Positions 15,250 to 27,430 of a DNA stretch of 64,000 nt are shown here, one piece after another. The first letter of the stretch is position 1; each line of letters begins with the position of its first letter. A model generated the notes under the pieces. That model was not told the DNA's origin and did no database searches. It worked only from the letters and a program-made list of their open reading frames with translations. This DNA comes from Ulva prolifera. Taxonomy: Eukaryota; Chlorophyta; Ulvophyceae; Ulvales; Ulvaceae. Position numbers and translations under genes: made by a program. Where the stretch lies: the NCBI GenBank assembly GCA_023078555.1, contig JALAAN010000010.1:868001-932000 (forward strand). The letters are read 5' to 3'.

Positions 15250-18200
15250 TGAAATGGCAGCGCGCTCTCCCGCCCCTCATGCAGAAATCTCGCCCTCACA
15301 AAAACAGGTTCCCAACCTCACGTTCGGGGCTGAATCTTTGCACATGATGCTCTCTATGTCAAAGGAATGTGGTGTAGAAGTTTGGAGGCAATCAAGTGAT
15401 AAGTCAGGGCAAGGGTTGCTATCAATGTTGAAAAGGCAGCGCGCTCTCCCGCCCCTCATGCAGAAATCCCGCGCCTCACAAAAACAGGTTCCCAACCTCA
15501 CGTTTGGGGCTGAATCTTTGCACATGATACTCTCTATGTCAAAGGAATGTCATGTAGAAGTTTGGAGGCAATCAAGTGATAAGTCAGGGCTAGGGCTGCT
15601 ATCAATGTTGAAATGGCAGCACGCTCTCCCGCCACTCATGCAGAAATCTCGCCCTCGCAAAAACAGGTTCCCAACCTCACTTTAGGGGCTGAATCTTTGC
15701 ACATGATGCTATCTATGTCAAATTAATGTGATGTGATGGTTTGGAGGCAATCAAGTGATAACTCAGGGGTAGGGCTGCTTTAAATGTTGAAATGGCAGCG
15801 TGCTCCCATGCCACTCATGCAGAATTCTCGCACCTCACCAAAACAGGTTCCCAACCTCACCTTAGGGGCTGAATCTTTGCACATGATGCTCTCTATGTCA
15901 AAGGAATGTGGTGTAGAAGTTTGGAGGCAATCAAGTGATAAGTCAGGGCTAGGGCTGCTATCAATGTTGAAATGGCAGCACGCTCTCCCGCCACTCATGC
16001 AGAAATCTCGCCCTCGCAAAAACAGGTTCCCAACCTCACGTTAGGGGCTGAATCTTTGCACATGATGCTATCTATGTCAAATTAATGTGATGTGAGGGTT
16101 TGGAGGCAATCAAGTGATAACTCAGGGCTAGGGCTGCTTTAAATGTTGAAATGGCAGCGTGCTCCCAAGCCACTCATGCAGAAATCTCGCACCTCACAAA
16201 AACAGGTTCCCATCCTCACCTTAGGGGCTGAATCTTTGCACATGATGCTCTCTATGTCAAAGGAATGTGGTGTAGAAGTTTGGAGGCAATCAAGTGATAA
16301 GTCAGGGCTAGGGCTGCTATCAATGTTGAAATGGCAGCACGCTCTCCCGCCACTCATGCAGAAATCTCGCACCTCACAAAAGCAGGTTCCCATCCTCACC
16401 TTAGGGGCTGAATCTTTGCACATGATGCTCTCTATGTCAAAGGAATGTGGTGTAGAAGTTTGGAGGCAATCAAGTGATAAGTCAGGGCTAGGGCTGCTAT
16501 CAATGTTGAAATGGCAGCACGCTCTCCCGCCACTCATGCAGAAATCTCGCCCTCGCAAAAACAGGTTCCCAACCTCACGTTAGGGGCTGAATCTTTGCAC
16601 ATGATGCTATCTATGTCAAATTAATGTGATGTGAGGGTTTGGAGGCAATCAAGTGATAACTCAGGGCTAGGGCTGCTTTAAATGTTGAAATGGCAGCGTG
16701 CTCCCATGCCACTCATGCAGAAATCCCGCGCCTCACAAAAACAGGTTCCCAACCTCACGTTAGGGGCTGAATCTTTGCACATGATGCTCTCTTTGTCAAA
16801 GGAATGTGGTCTAGAAGTTTGGAGGCAATCAAGTGATAAGTCAGGGCAAGGGTTGCTATCAATGTTGAAAAGGCAGCGCGCTCTCCCGCCCCTCATGCAG
16901 AAATCCCGCGCCTCACAAAAACAGGTTCCCAACCTCACGTTTGGGGCTGAATCTTTGCACATGATACTCTCTATGTCAAAGGAATGTGGTGTAGAAGTTT
17001 GGAGGCAATCAAGTGATAAGTCAGGGCAAGGGCTGCTATCAATGTTGAAAAGGCAGCGCGCTCTCCCGCCCCTCATGCAGAAATCTCGCCCTCACAAAAA
17101 CAGGTTCCCAACCTCACGTTAGGGGCTGAATCTTTGCACATGATGCTCTCTATGTCAAAGGAATGTGGTGTAGAAGTTTGGAGGCAATCAAGTGATAAGT
17201 CAGGGCTAGGGGTGCCATCAATGTTGAAATGGCAGCGTGCTCCCATGCCACTCATGCAGAAATCCCGCGCCTCACAAAAACATGTTCCCAACATCACGTT
17301 AGGGGCTGAATCTTTGCACATGATGCTCTCTATGTCAAAGGAATGTGCTCTAGAAGTTTGGAGGCAATCAAGTGATAAGTCAGGGCTAGGGCTGCTATCA
17401 ATGTTGAAATGGCAGCGTGCTCCCATGCCCCTCATGCAGAAATCTCGCCCTCACAAAAACAGGTTCCCAACCTCACGTTCGGGGCTGAATCTTTGCACAT
17501 GATGCTCTCTATGTCAAAGGAATGTGGTGTAGAAGTTTGGAGGCAATCAAGTGATAAGTCAGGGCTAGGGCTGTTATCAATGTTGAAATGGCAGCGCGCT
17601 CTCCCGCCACTCATGCAGAAATCCCGCGCCTCACAAAAACAGGTTCCCAACCTCACGTTAGGGGCTGAATCTTTGCACATGATACTCTCTATGTCAAAGG
17701 AATGTGGTGTAGAAGTTTGGAGGCAATCAAGTGATAAGTCAGGGCAAGGGCTGCTATCAATGTTGAAATGGCAGCGCGCTCTCCCGCCACTCATGCAGAA
17801 ATCTCGCCCTCACAAAAACAGGTTCCCAACCTCACGTTAGGGGCTGAATCTTTGCACATGATGCTATCTATGTCAAATTAATGTGATGTGAGGGTTTGGA
17901 GGCAATCAAGTGATAACTCAGGGCTAGGGCTGCTTTAAATGTTGAAATGGCAGCGTGCTCCCATGCCCCTCATGCAGAAATCCCGCGCCTCACAAAAACA
18001 TGTTCCCAACCTCACCTTAGGGGCTGAATCTTTGCACATGATGCTCTCTATGTCAAAGGAATGTGGTGTAGAAGTTTGGAGGCCATCAAGTGATAAGTCA
18101 GGGCAAGGGTTGCTATCAACGTTGAAAAGGCAGCGCGCTCTCCCGCCCCTCATGCAGAAATCCCGCGCCTCACAAAAACAGGTTCCCAACCTCACGTTAG

Positions 18201-19570
18201 GGGCTGAATCTTTGCACATGATACTCTCTATGTCACAGGAATGTGGTCTAGAAGTTTGGAGGCAATCAAGTGATAAGTCAGGGCAAGGGCTCCTATCAAT
18301 GTTGAAATGGCAGCGCGCTCTCCCGCCACTCATGCAGAAATCTCGCCCTCACAAAAACAGGTTCCCAACCTCACGTTAGGGGCTGAATCTTTGCACATGA
18401 TGCTCTCTATGTCAAAGGAATGTGGTCTAGAAGTTTGGAGGCAATCAAGTGATAAGTCAGGGCAAGGGTTGCTATCAATGTTGAAATGGCAGCGCGCTCT
18501 CCCGCCCCTCATGCAGAAATCTCGCCCTCACAAAAACAGGTTCCCAACCTCACGTTCGGGGCTGAATCTTTGCACATGATGCTCTCTATGTCAAAGGAAT
18601 GTGGTGTAGAAGTTTGGAGGCAATCAAGTGATAAGTCAGGGCAAGGGTTGCTATCAATGTTGAAAAGGCAGCGCGCTCTCCCGCCCCTCATGCAGAAATC
18701 CCGCGCCTCACAAAAACAGGTTCCCAACCTCACGTTTGGGGCTGAATCTTTGCACATGATACTCTCTATGTCAAAGGAATGTCATGTAGAAGTTTGGAGG
18801 CAATCAAGTGATAAGTCAGGGCTAGGGCTGCTATCAATGTTGAAATGGCAGCACGCTCTCCCGCCACTCATGCAGAAATCTCGCCCTCGCAAAAACAGGT
18901 TCCCAACCTCACTTTAGGGGCTGAATCTTTGCACATGATGCTATCTATGTCAAATTAATGTGATGTGATGGTTTGGAGGCAATCAAGTGATAACTCAGGG
19001 CTAGGGCTGCTTTAAATGTTGAAATGGCAGCGTGCTCCCATGCCACTCATGCAGAATTCTCGCACCTCACCAAAACAGGTTCCCAACCTCACCTTAGGGG
19101 CTGAATCTTTGCACATGATGCTCTCTATGTCAAAGGAATGTGGTGTAGAAGTTTGGAGGCAATCAAGTGATAAGTCAGGGCTAGGGCTGCTATCAATGTT
19201 GAAATGGCAGCACGCTCTCCCGCCACTCATGCAGAAATCTCGCCCTCGCAAAAACAGGTTCCCAACCTCACGTTAGGGGCTGAATCTTTGCACATGATGC
19301 TATCTATGTCAAATTAATGTGATGTGAGGGTTTGGAGGCAATCAAGTGATAACTCAGGGCTAGGGCTGCTTTAAATGTTGAAATGGCAGCGTGCTCCCAA
19401 GCCACTCATGCAGAAATCTCGCACCTCACAAAAACAGGTTCCCATCCTCACCTTAGGGGCTGAATCTTTGCACATGATGCTCTCTATGTCAAAGGAATGT
19501 GGTGTAGAAGTTTGGAGGCAATCAAGTGATAAGTCAGGGCTAGGGCTGCTATCAATGTTGAAATGGCAGC
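15250..19570 (+). repeat. Satellite A long-range duplication, offset 3,232 bp (18 monomers)
   Basis: The block at about 15,250-16,340 is repeated at about 18,482-19,570. Shared rare variants make this secure: GGAATGTCATGTAGAAG at 15,545 and 18,777, CAGAATTCTCGCACC at 15,822 and 19,052, and TGTGATGGTTTGG at 15,731 and 18,963. The same rare variants also occur near 14,827-15,110, so a local 4-monomer (718-bp) duplication preceded or accompanied the larger one. Between the two copies, at about 16,340-18,480, the monomer order differs. Confidence 0.75.
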
Positions 19571-20814
19571 ACGCTCTCCCGCCACTCATGCAGAAATCTC
19601 GCCCTCGCAAAAACAGGTTCCCAACCTCACGTTAGGGGCTGAATCTTTGCACATGATGCTCTCTTTGTCAAAGGAATGTGGTCTAGAAGTTTGGAGGCAA
19701 TCAAGTGATAAGTCAGGGCAAGGGTTGCTATCAATGTTGAAAAGGCAGCGCGCTCTCCCGCCCCTCATGCAGAAATCCCGCGCCTCACAAAAACAGGTTC
19801 CCAACCTCACGTTTGGGGCTGAATCTTTGCACATGATACTCTCTATGTCAAAGGAATGTGGTGTAGAAGTTTGGAGGCAATCAAGTGATAAGTCAGGGCA
19901 AGGGCTGCTTTAAATGTTGAAATGGCAGCGCGCTCTCCCGCCACTCATGCAGAAATCTCGCCCTCACAAAAACAGGTTCCCAACCTCACGTTAGGGGCTG
20001 AATCTTTGCACATGATGCTCTCTATGTCACAGCAATGTGGTCTAGAAGTTTGGAGGCAATCAAGTGATAATTCAGGGCTAGGGCTGCTATCAATGTTGAA
20101 ATGGCAGCGCGCTCTCCCGCCACTCATGCAGAAATCTCGCCCTCACAAAAACAGGTTCCCAACCTCACGTTAGGGGCTGAATCTTTGCGCATGATGCTCT
20201 CTATGTCAAAGGAATGTGGTGTAGAAGTTTGGAGGCAATCAAGTGATAAGTCAGGGCAACGGTTCCTATCAATGTTGAAATGGCAGCGCGCTCTCCCGCC
20301 CCTCATGCAGAAATCGCGCGCCTCACAAAAACAGGTTCCCAACCTCACGTTAGGGGCTGAATCTTTGCACATGATGCTCTCTATGTCACAGGAATGTGGT
20401 GTAGAAGTTTGAAGGCAATCAAGTGATAAGTCAGGGCTAGGGCTGCTATCAATGTTGAAATGGCAGCGTGCTCTCCCGCCACTCATGCAGAACGCCTCAC
20501 AAAAACAGGTTCCCAACCTCACGTTAGGGGCTGAATCTTTGCACATGATGCTCTCTATGTCACAGGAATGTGGTGTAGAAGTTTGAAGGCAATCAAGTGA
20601 TAAGTCAGGGCTAGGGCTGCTATCAATGTTGAAATGGCAGCGCGCTCTCCCGCCACTCATGCAGAAATCTCGCCCTCACAAAAACAGGTTCCCAACCTCA
20701 CGTTAGGGGCTGAATATTTGCACATGATGTTCTCTATGTCACAGGAATGTGGTTTAGAAGTTTGGAGGCAATCAAGTGATAAGTCAGGGCTAGGGCTGCT
20801 TTAAATGTTGAAAT

Positions 20815-23800
20815 GGCAGCGCGCTCTCCCGCCACTCATGCAGAAATCTCGCCCTCACAAAAACAGGTTCCCAACCTCACGTTAGTGGCTGAATCTTTGC
20901 ACATGATGCTCTCTATGTCACAGGAATGTGGTCTAGAAGTTTGGAGGCAATCAAGTGATAATTCAGGGCTAGGGCTGCTATCAATGTTGAAATGGCAGCG
21001 CGCTCTCCCGCCACTCATGCAGAAATCTCGCCCTCACAAAAACAGGTTCCCAACCTCACGTTAGGGGCTGAATATTTGCACATGATGCTCTCTATGTCAC
21101 AGGAATGTGGTCTAGAAGTTTGGAGGCAATCAAGTGATAAGTCAGGGCTAGGGCTGCTTTAAATGTTGAAATGGCAGCGCGCTCTCCCGCCACTCATGCA
21201 GAAATCTCGCCCTCACAAAAACAGGTTCCCAACCTCACGTTAGGGGCTGAATCTTTGCACATGATGCTCTCTATGTCACAGGAATGTGGTCTAGAAGTTT
21301 GGAGGCAATCAAGTGATAATTCAGGGCTAGGGCTGCTATCAATGTTGAAATGGCAGCGCGCTCTCCCGCCACTCATGCAGAAATCTCGCCCTCACAAAAA
21401 CAGGTTCCCAACCTCACGTTAGGGGCTGAATCTTTGCGCATGATGCTCTCTATGTCAAAGGAATGTGGTGTAGAAGTTTGGAGGCAATCAAGTGATAAGT
21501 CAGGGCAACGGTTCCTATCAATGTTGAAATGGCAGCGCGCTCTCCCGCCCCTCATGCAGAAATCGCGCGCCTCACAAAAACAGGTTCCCAACCTCACGTT
21601 AGGGGCTGAATCTTTGCACATGATGCTCTCTATGTCACAGGAATGTGGTGTAGAAGTTTGAAGGCAATCAAGTGATAAGTCAGGGCTAGGGCTGCTATCA
21701 ATGTTGAAATGGCAGCGTGCTCTCCCGCCACTCATGCAGAACGCCTCACAAAAACAGGTTCCCAACCTCACGTTAGGGGCTGAATCTTTGCACATGATGC
21801 TCTCTATGTCACAGGAATGTGGTGTAGAAGTTTGAAGGCAATCAAGTGATAAGTCAGGGCTAGGGCTGCTATCAATGTTGAAATGGCAGCGCGCTCTCCC
21901 GCCACTCATGCAGAACGCCTCACAAAAACAGGTTCCCAACCTCACGTTTGGGGCTGAATCTTTGCACATGATGCTCTCTATGTCACAGGAATGTGGTCTA
22001 GAAGTTTGGAGGCAATCAAGTGATAATTCAGGGCTAGGGCTGCTATCAATGTTGAAATGGCAGCGCGCTCTCCCGCCACTCATGCAGAAATCTCGCCCTC
22101 ACAAAAACAGGTTCCCAACCTCACGTTAGGGGCTGAATATTTGCACATGATGCTCTCTATGTCACAGGAATGTGGTCTAGAAGTTTGGAGGCAATCAAGT
22201 GACAAGTCAGGGCAAGGGCTGCTATCAATGTTGAAATGGCAGCGCGCTCTCCCGCCGCTCATGCAGAAATCCCGCGCCTCACAAAAACAGGTTCCCAACC
22301 TCACGTTTGGGGCTGAATCTTTGCACATGATGCTCTCTATGTCAAAGGAATGTGGTCTAGAAGTTTGGAGGCAATCAAGTGATAAGTCAGGGCTAGGGCT
22401 GCTTTAAATGTTGAAATGGCAGCGCGCTCTCCCGCCACTCATGCAGAAATCTCGCCCTCACAAAAACAGGTTCCCAACCTCACGTTAGGGGCTGAATCTT
22501 TGCACATGATGCTCTCTATGTCACAGGAATGTGGTCTAGAAGTTTGGAGGCAATCAAGTGATAATTCAGGGCTAGGGCTGCTATCAATGTTGAAATGGCA
22601 GCGCGCTCTCCCGCCACTCATGCAGAAATCTCGCCCTCACAAAAACAGGTTCCCAACCTCACGTTAGGGGCTGAATCTTTGCGCATGATGCTCTCTATGT
22701 CAAAGGAATGTGGTGTAGAAGTTTGGAGGCAATCAAGTGATAAGTCAGGGCTAGGGCTGCTTTAAATGTTGAAATGGCAGCGCGCTCTCCCGCCACTCAT
22801 GCAGAAATCTCGCCCTCACAAAAACAGGTTCCCAACCTCACGTTAGTGGCTGAATCTTTGCACATGATGCTCTCTATGTCACAGGAATGTGGTCTAGAAG
22901 TTTGGAGGCAATCAAGTGATAATTCAGGGCTAGGGCTGCTATCAATGTTGAAATGGCAGCGCGCTCTCCCGCCACTCATGCAGAAATCTCGCCCTCACAA
23001 AAACAGGTTCCCAACCTCACGTTAGGGGCTGAATATTTGCACATGATGCTCTCTATGTCACAGGAATGTGGTCTAGAAGTTTGGAGGCAATCAAGTAACA
23101 AGTCAGGGCAAGGGCTGCTATCAATGTTGAAATGGCAGCGCGCTCTCCCGCCGCTCATGCAGAAATCCCGCGCCTCACAAAAACAGGTTCCCAACCTCAC
23201 GTTTGGGGCTGAATCTTTGCACATGATGCTCTCTATGTCAAAGGAATGTGGTCTAGAAGTTTGGAGGCAATCAAGTGATAAGTCAGGGCTAGGGCTGCTT
23301 TAAATGTTGAAATGGCAGCGCGCTCTCCCGCCACTCATGCAGAAATCTCGCCCTCACAAAAACAGGTTCCCAACCTCACGTTAGGGGCTGAATCTTTGCA
23401 CATGATGCTCTCTATGTCACAGGAATGTGGTCTAGAAGTTTGGAGGCAATCAAGTGATAATTCAGGGCTAGGGCTGCTATCAATGTTGAAATGGCAGCGC
23501 GCTCTCCCGCCACTCATGCAGAAATCGCGCGCCTCACAAAAACAGGTTCCCAACCTCACGTTAGGGGCTGAATCTTTGCACATGATGCTCTCTATGTCAC
23601 AGGAATGTGGTGTAGAAGTTTGAAGGCAATCAAGTGATAAGTCATGGCTAGGGCTGCTATCAATGTTGAAATGGCAGCGTGCTCTCCCGCCACTCATGCA
23701 GAACGCCTCACAAAAACAGGTTCCCAACCTCACGTTAGGGGCTGAATCTTTGCACATGATGCTCTCTATGTCACAGGAATGTGGTGTAGAAGTTTGAAGG

Positions 23801-26800
23801 CAATCAAGTGATAAGTCAGGGCTAGGGCTGCTATCAATGTTGAAATGGCAGCGCGCTCTCCCGCCACTCATGCAGAACGCCTCACAAAAACAGGTTCCCA
23901 ACCTCACGTTTGGGGCTGAACCTTTGCACATGATGCTCTCTATGTCAAAGGAATGTGGTCTAGAAGTTTGGAGGCAATCAAGTGATAAGTCAGGGCTAGG
24001 GCTGCTTTAAATGTTGAAATGGTAGCGCGCTCTCCCGCCACTCATGCAGAAATCTCGCCCTCACAAAAACAGGTTCCCAACCTCACGTTAGGGGCTGAAT
24101 CTTTGCACATGATGCTCTTTATGTCACAGGAATGTGGTCTAGAAGTTTGGAGGCAATCAAGTGATAATTCAGGGCTAGGGCTGCTATCAATGTTGAAATG
24201 GCAGCGCGCTCTCCCGCCACTCATGCAGAAATCTCGCCCTCACAAAAACAGGTTCCCAACCTCACGTTAGGGGCTGAATATTTGCACATGATGCTCTCTA
24301 TGTCACAGGAATGTGGTCTAGAAGTTTGGAGGCAATCAAGTGATAAGTCAGGGCTAGGGCTGCTTTAAATGTTGAAATGGCAGCGCGCTCTCCCGCCACT
24401 CATGCAGAAATCTCGCCCTCACAAAAACAGGTTCCCAACCTCACGTTAGGGGCTGAATCTTTGCACATGATGCTCTCTATGTCACAGGAATGTGGTCTAG
24501 AAGTTTGGAGGCAATCAAGTGATAATTCAGGGCTAGGGCTGCTATCAATGTTGAAATGGCAGCGCGCTCTCCCGCCACTCATGCAGAAATCTCGCCCTCA
24601 CAAAAACAGGTTCCCAACCTCACGTTAGGGGCTGAATCTTTGCGCATGATGCTCTCTATGTCAAAGGAATGTGGTGTAGAAGTTTGGAGGCAATCAAGTG
24701 ATAAGTCAGGGCAACGGTTCCTATCAATGTTGAAATGGCAGCGCGCTCTCCCGCCCCTCATGCAGAAATCGCGCGCCTCACAAAAACAGGTTCCCAACCT
24801 CACGTTAGGGGCTGAATCTTTGCACATGATGCTCTCTATGTCACAGGAATGTGGTGTAGAAGTTTGAAGGCAATCAAGTGATAAGTCAGGGCTAGGGCTG
24901 CTATCAATGTTGAAATGGCAGCGTGCTCTCCCGCCACTCATGCAGAACGCCTCACAAAAACAGGTTCCCAACCTCACGTTAGGGGCTGAATCTTTGCACA
25001 TGATGCTCTCTATGTCACAGGAATGTGGTGTAGAAGTTTGAAGGCAATCAAGTGATAAGTCAGGGCTAGGGCTGCTATCAATGTTGAAATGGCAGCGCGC
25101 TCTCCCGCCACTCATGCAGAACGCCTCACAAAAACAGGTTCCCAACCTCACGTTTGGGGCTGAATCTTTGCACATGATGCTCTCTATGTCACAGGAATGT
25201 GGTCTAGAAGTTTGGAGGCAATCAAGTGATAATTCAGGGCTAGGGCTGCTATCAATGTTGAAATGGCAGCGCGCTCTCCCGCCACTCATGCAGAAATCTC
25301 GCCCTCACAAAAACAGGTTCCCAACCTCACGTTAGGGGCTGAATATTTGCACATGATGCTCTCTATGTCACAGGAATGTGGTCTAGAAGTTTGGAGGCAA
25401 TCAAGTGACAAGTCAGGGCAAGGGCTGCTATCAATGTTGAAATGGCAGCGCGCTCTCCCGCCGCTCATGCAGAAATCCCGCGCCTCACAAAAACAGGTTC
25501 CCAACCTCACGTTTGGGGCTGAATCTTTGCACATGATGCTCTCTATGTCAAAGGAATGTGGTCTAGAAGTTTGGAGGCAATCAAGTGATAAGTCAGGGCT
25601 AGGGCTGCTTTAAATGTTGAAATGGCAGCGCGCTCTCCCGCCACTCATGCAGAAATCTCGCCCTCACAAAAACAGGTTCCCAACCTCACGTTAGGGGCTG
25701 AATCTTTGCACATGATGCTCTCTATGTCACAGGAATGTGGTCTAGAAGTTTGGAGGCAATCAAGTGATAATTCAGGGCTAGGGCTGCTATCAATGTTGAA
25801 ATGGCAGCGCGCTCTCCCGCCACTCATGCAGAAATCTCGCCCTCACAAAAACAGGTTCCCAACCTCACGTTAGGGGCTGAATCTTTGCGCATGATGCTCT
25901 CTATGTCAAAGGAATGTGGTGTAGAAGTTTGGAGGCAATCAAGTGATAAGTCAGGGCTAGGGCTGCTTTAAATGTTGAAATGGCAGCGCGCTCTCCCGCC
26001 ACTCATGCAGAAATCTCGCCCTCACAAAAACAGGTTCCCAACCTCACGTTAGTGGCTGAATCTTTGCACATGATGCTCTCTATGTCACAGGAATGTGGTC
26101 TAGAAGTTTGGAGGCAATCAAGTGATAATTCAGGGCTAGGGCTGCTATCAATGTTGAAATGGCAGCGCGCTCTCCCGCCACTCATGCAGAAATCTCGCCC
26201 TCACAAAAACAGGTTCCCAACCTCACGTTAGGGGCTGAATATTTGCACATGATGCTCTCTATGTCACAGGAATGTGGTCTAGAAGTTTGGAGGCAATCAA
26301 GTAACAAGTCAGGGCAAGGGCTGCTATCAATGTTGAAATGGCAGCGCGCTCTCCCGCCGCTCATGCAGAAATCCCGCGCCTCACAAAAACAGGTTCCCAA
26401 CCTCACGTTTGGGGCTGAATCTTTGCACATGATGCTCTCTATGTCAAAGGAATGTGGTCTAGAAGTTTGGAGGCAATCAAGTGATAAGTCAGGGCTAGGG
26501 CTGCTTTAAATGTTGAAATGGCAGCGCGCTCTCCCGCCACTCATGCAGAAATCTCGCCCTCACAAAAACAGGTTCCCAACCTCACGTTAGGGGCTGAATC
26601 TTTGCACATGATGCTCTCTATGTCACAGGAATGTGGTCTAGAAGTTTGGAGGCAATCAAGTGATAATTCAGGGCTAGGGCTGCTATCAATGTTGAAATGG
26701 CAGCGCGCTCTCCCGCCACTCATGCAGAAATCGCGCGCCTCACAAAAACAGGTTCCCAACCTCACGTTAGGGGCTGAATCTTTGCACATGATGCTCTCTA

Positions 26801-27428
26801 TGTCACAGGAATGTGGTGTAGAAGTTTGAAGGCAATCAAGTGATAAGTCAGGGCTAGGGCTGCTATCAATGTTGAAATGGCAGCGTGCTCTCCCGCCACT
26901 CATGCAGAACGCCTCACAAAAACAGGTTCCCAACCTCACGTTAGGGGCTGAATCTTTGCACATGATGCTCTCTATGTCACAGGAATGTGGTGTAGAAGTT
27001 TGAAGGCAATCAAGTGATAAGTCAGGGCTAGGGCTGCTATCAATGTTGAAATGGCAGCGCGCTCTCCCGCCACTCATGCAGAACGCCTCACAAAAACAGG
27101 TTCCCAACCTCACGTTTGGGGCTGAACCTTTGCACATGATGCTCTCTATGTCAAAGGAATGTGGTCTAGAAGTTTGGAGGCAATCAAGTGATAAGTCAGG
27201 GCTAGGGCTGCTTTAAATGTTGAAATGGTAGCGCGCTCTCCCGCCACTCATGCAGAAATCTCGCCCTCACAAAAACAGGTTCCCAACCTCACGTTAGGGG
27301 CTGAATCTTTGCACATGATGCTCTTTATGTCACAGGAATGTGGTCTAGAAGTTTGGAGGCAATCAAGTGATAATTCAGGGCTAGGGCTGCTATCAATGTT
27401 GAAATGGCAGCGCGCTCTCCCGCCACTC
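20815..27428 (+). repeat. Satellite A higher-order repeat, 3,206 bp (18 monomers), two copies plus a truncated third
   Basis: Monomer order in about 20,815-24,020 recurs at 24,021-27,226 with offset 3,206 bp. A third copy starts at about 27,227 (GAAATGGTAGCGCGC, also at 24,017) and is cut off at 27,428 by the junction with satellite B. The copies are nearly identical; one difference is GTCATGGCTAGGG near 23,641 against GTCAGGGCTAGGG near 26,847. This domain is more homogeneous than the left part of the array and is enriched in the TCACAGGAATGTGG and GATAATTCAGGG variants and in the 174-bp subfamily. This suggests the most recent amplification within array A. Confidence 0.85.
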
Positions 27429-27430
27429 GC
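27427..27430. other. Satellite A / satellite B junction
   Basis: The sequence passes from the A motif CTCTCCCGCCACTC directly into the B motif GCCGCGTCACCGACCCAG with no unique sequence between. At most TC is shared as microhomology. The join is out of register: the A side stops just before its CATGCA block, while the B side starts about 26 bp before the matching block. Both arrays keep the same orientation across the join. Confidence 0.9.

Larger units (their letters stand above)
1..27428 (+). repeat. Satellite A tandem array (179/180-bp monomers, ~153 copies)
   Basis: Continuous head-to-tail repeats from the window edge to an abrupt end at 27,428. Each monomer carries the landmarks CTCATGCAGAAATC, CACAAAAACAGGTTCCCAAC, GGGGCTGAATCTTTGCACAT, TTTGGAGGCAATCAAG and GGGCTAGGGCTGC. 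Units with CGCGCCTCAC are 180 bp and units with CGCCCTCAC are 179 bp; a 174-bp subfamily with a 6-bp deletion appears only right of about 20,480. Many monomers left of about 19,320 carry ATGTCAAATTAATGTGATG in place of the usual ATGTCAAAGGAATGTGG; the swap often alternates with normal monomers and gives a 359-bp dimer period (for example 3,742, 4,101 and 4,460). No transposase, LTR or target-site structure is visible inside. The array is truncated by the window start, so its true length is unknown. Confidence 0.98.

Noticed and set aside
1..27428. Dozens of overlapping ORFs of 60-266 codons on both strands of array A, with repetitive proteins
   Set aside because: They follow from a stop-poor 180-bp (multiple of three) unit; frames break whenever a 179-bp monomer occurs, both strands are open at once, and starts and stops are placed by satellite variants.
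1..27428. Telomere-like TTAGGGG and GGGCTAGGG pieces in satellite A
   Set aside because: They occur once per monomer and never as tandem short telomeric repeats.
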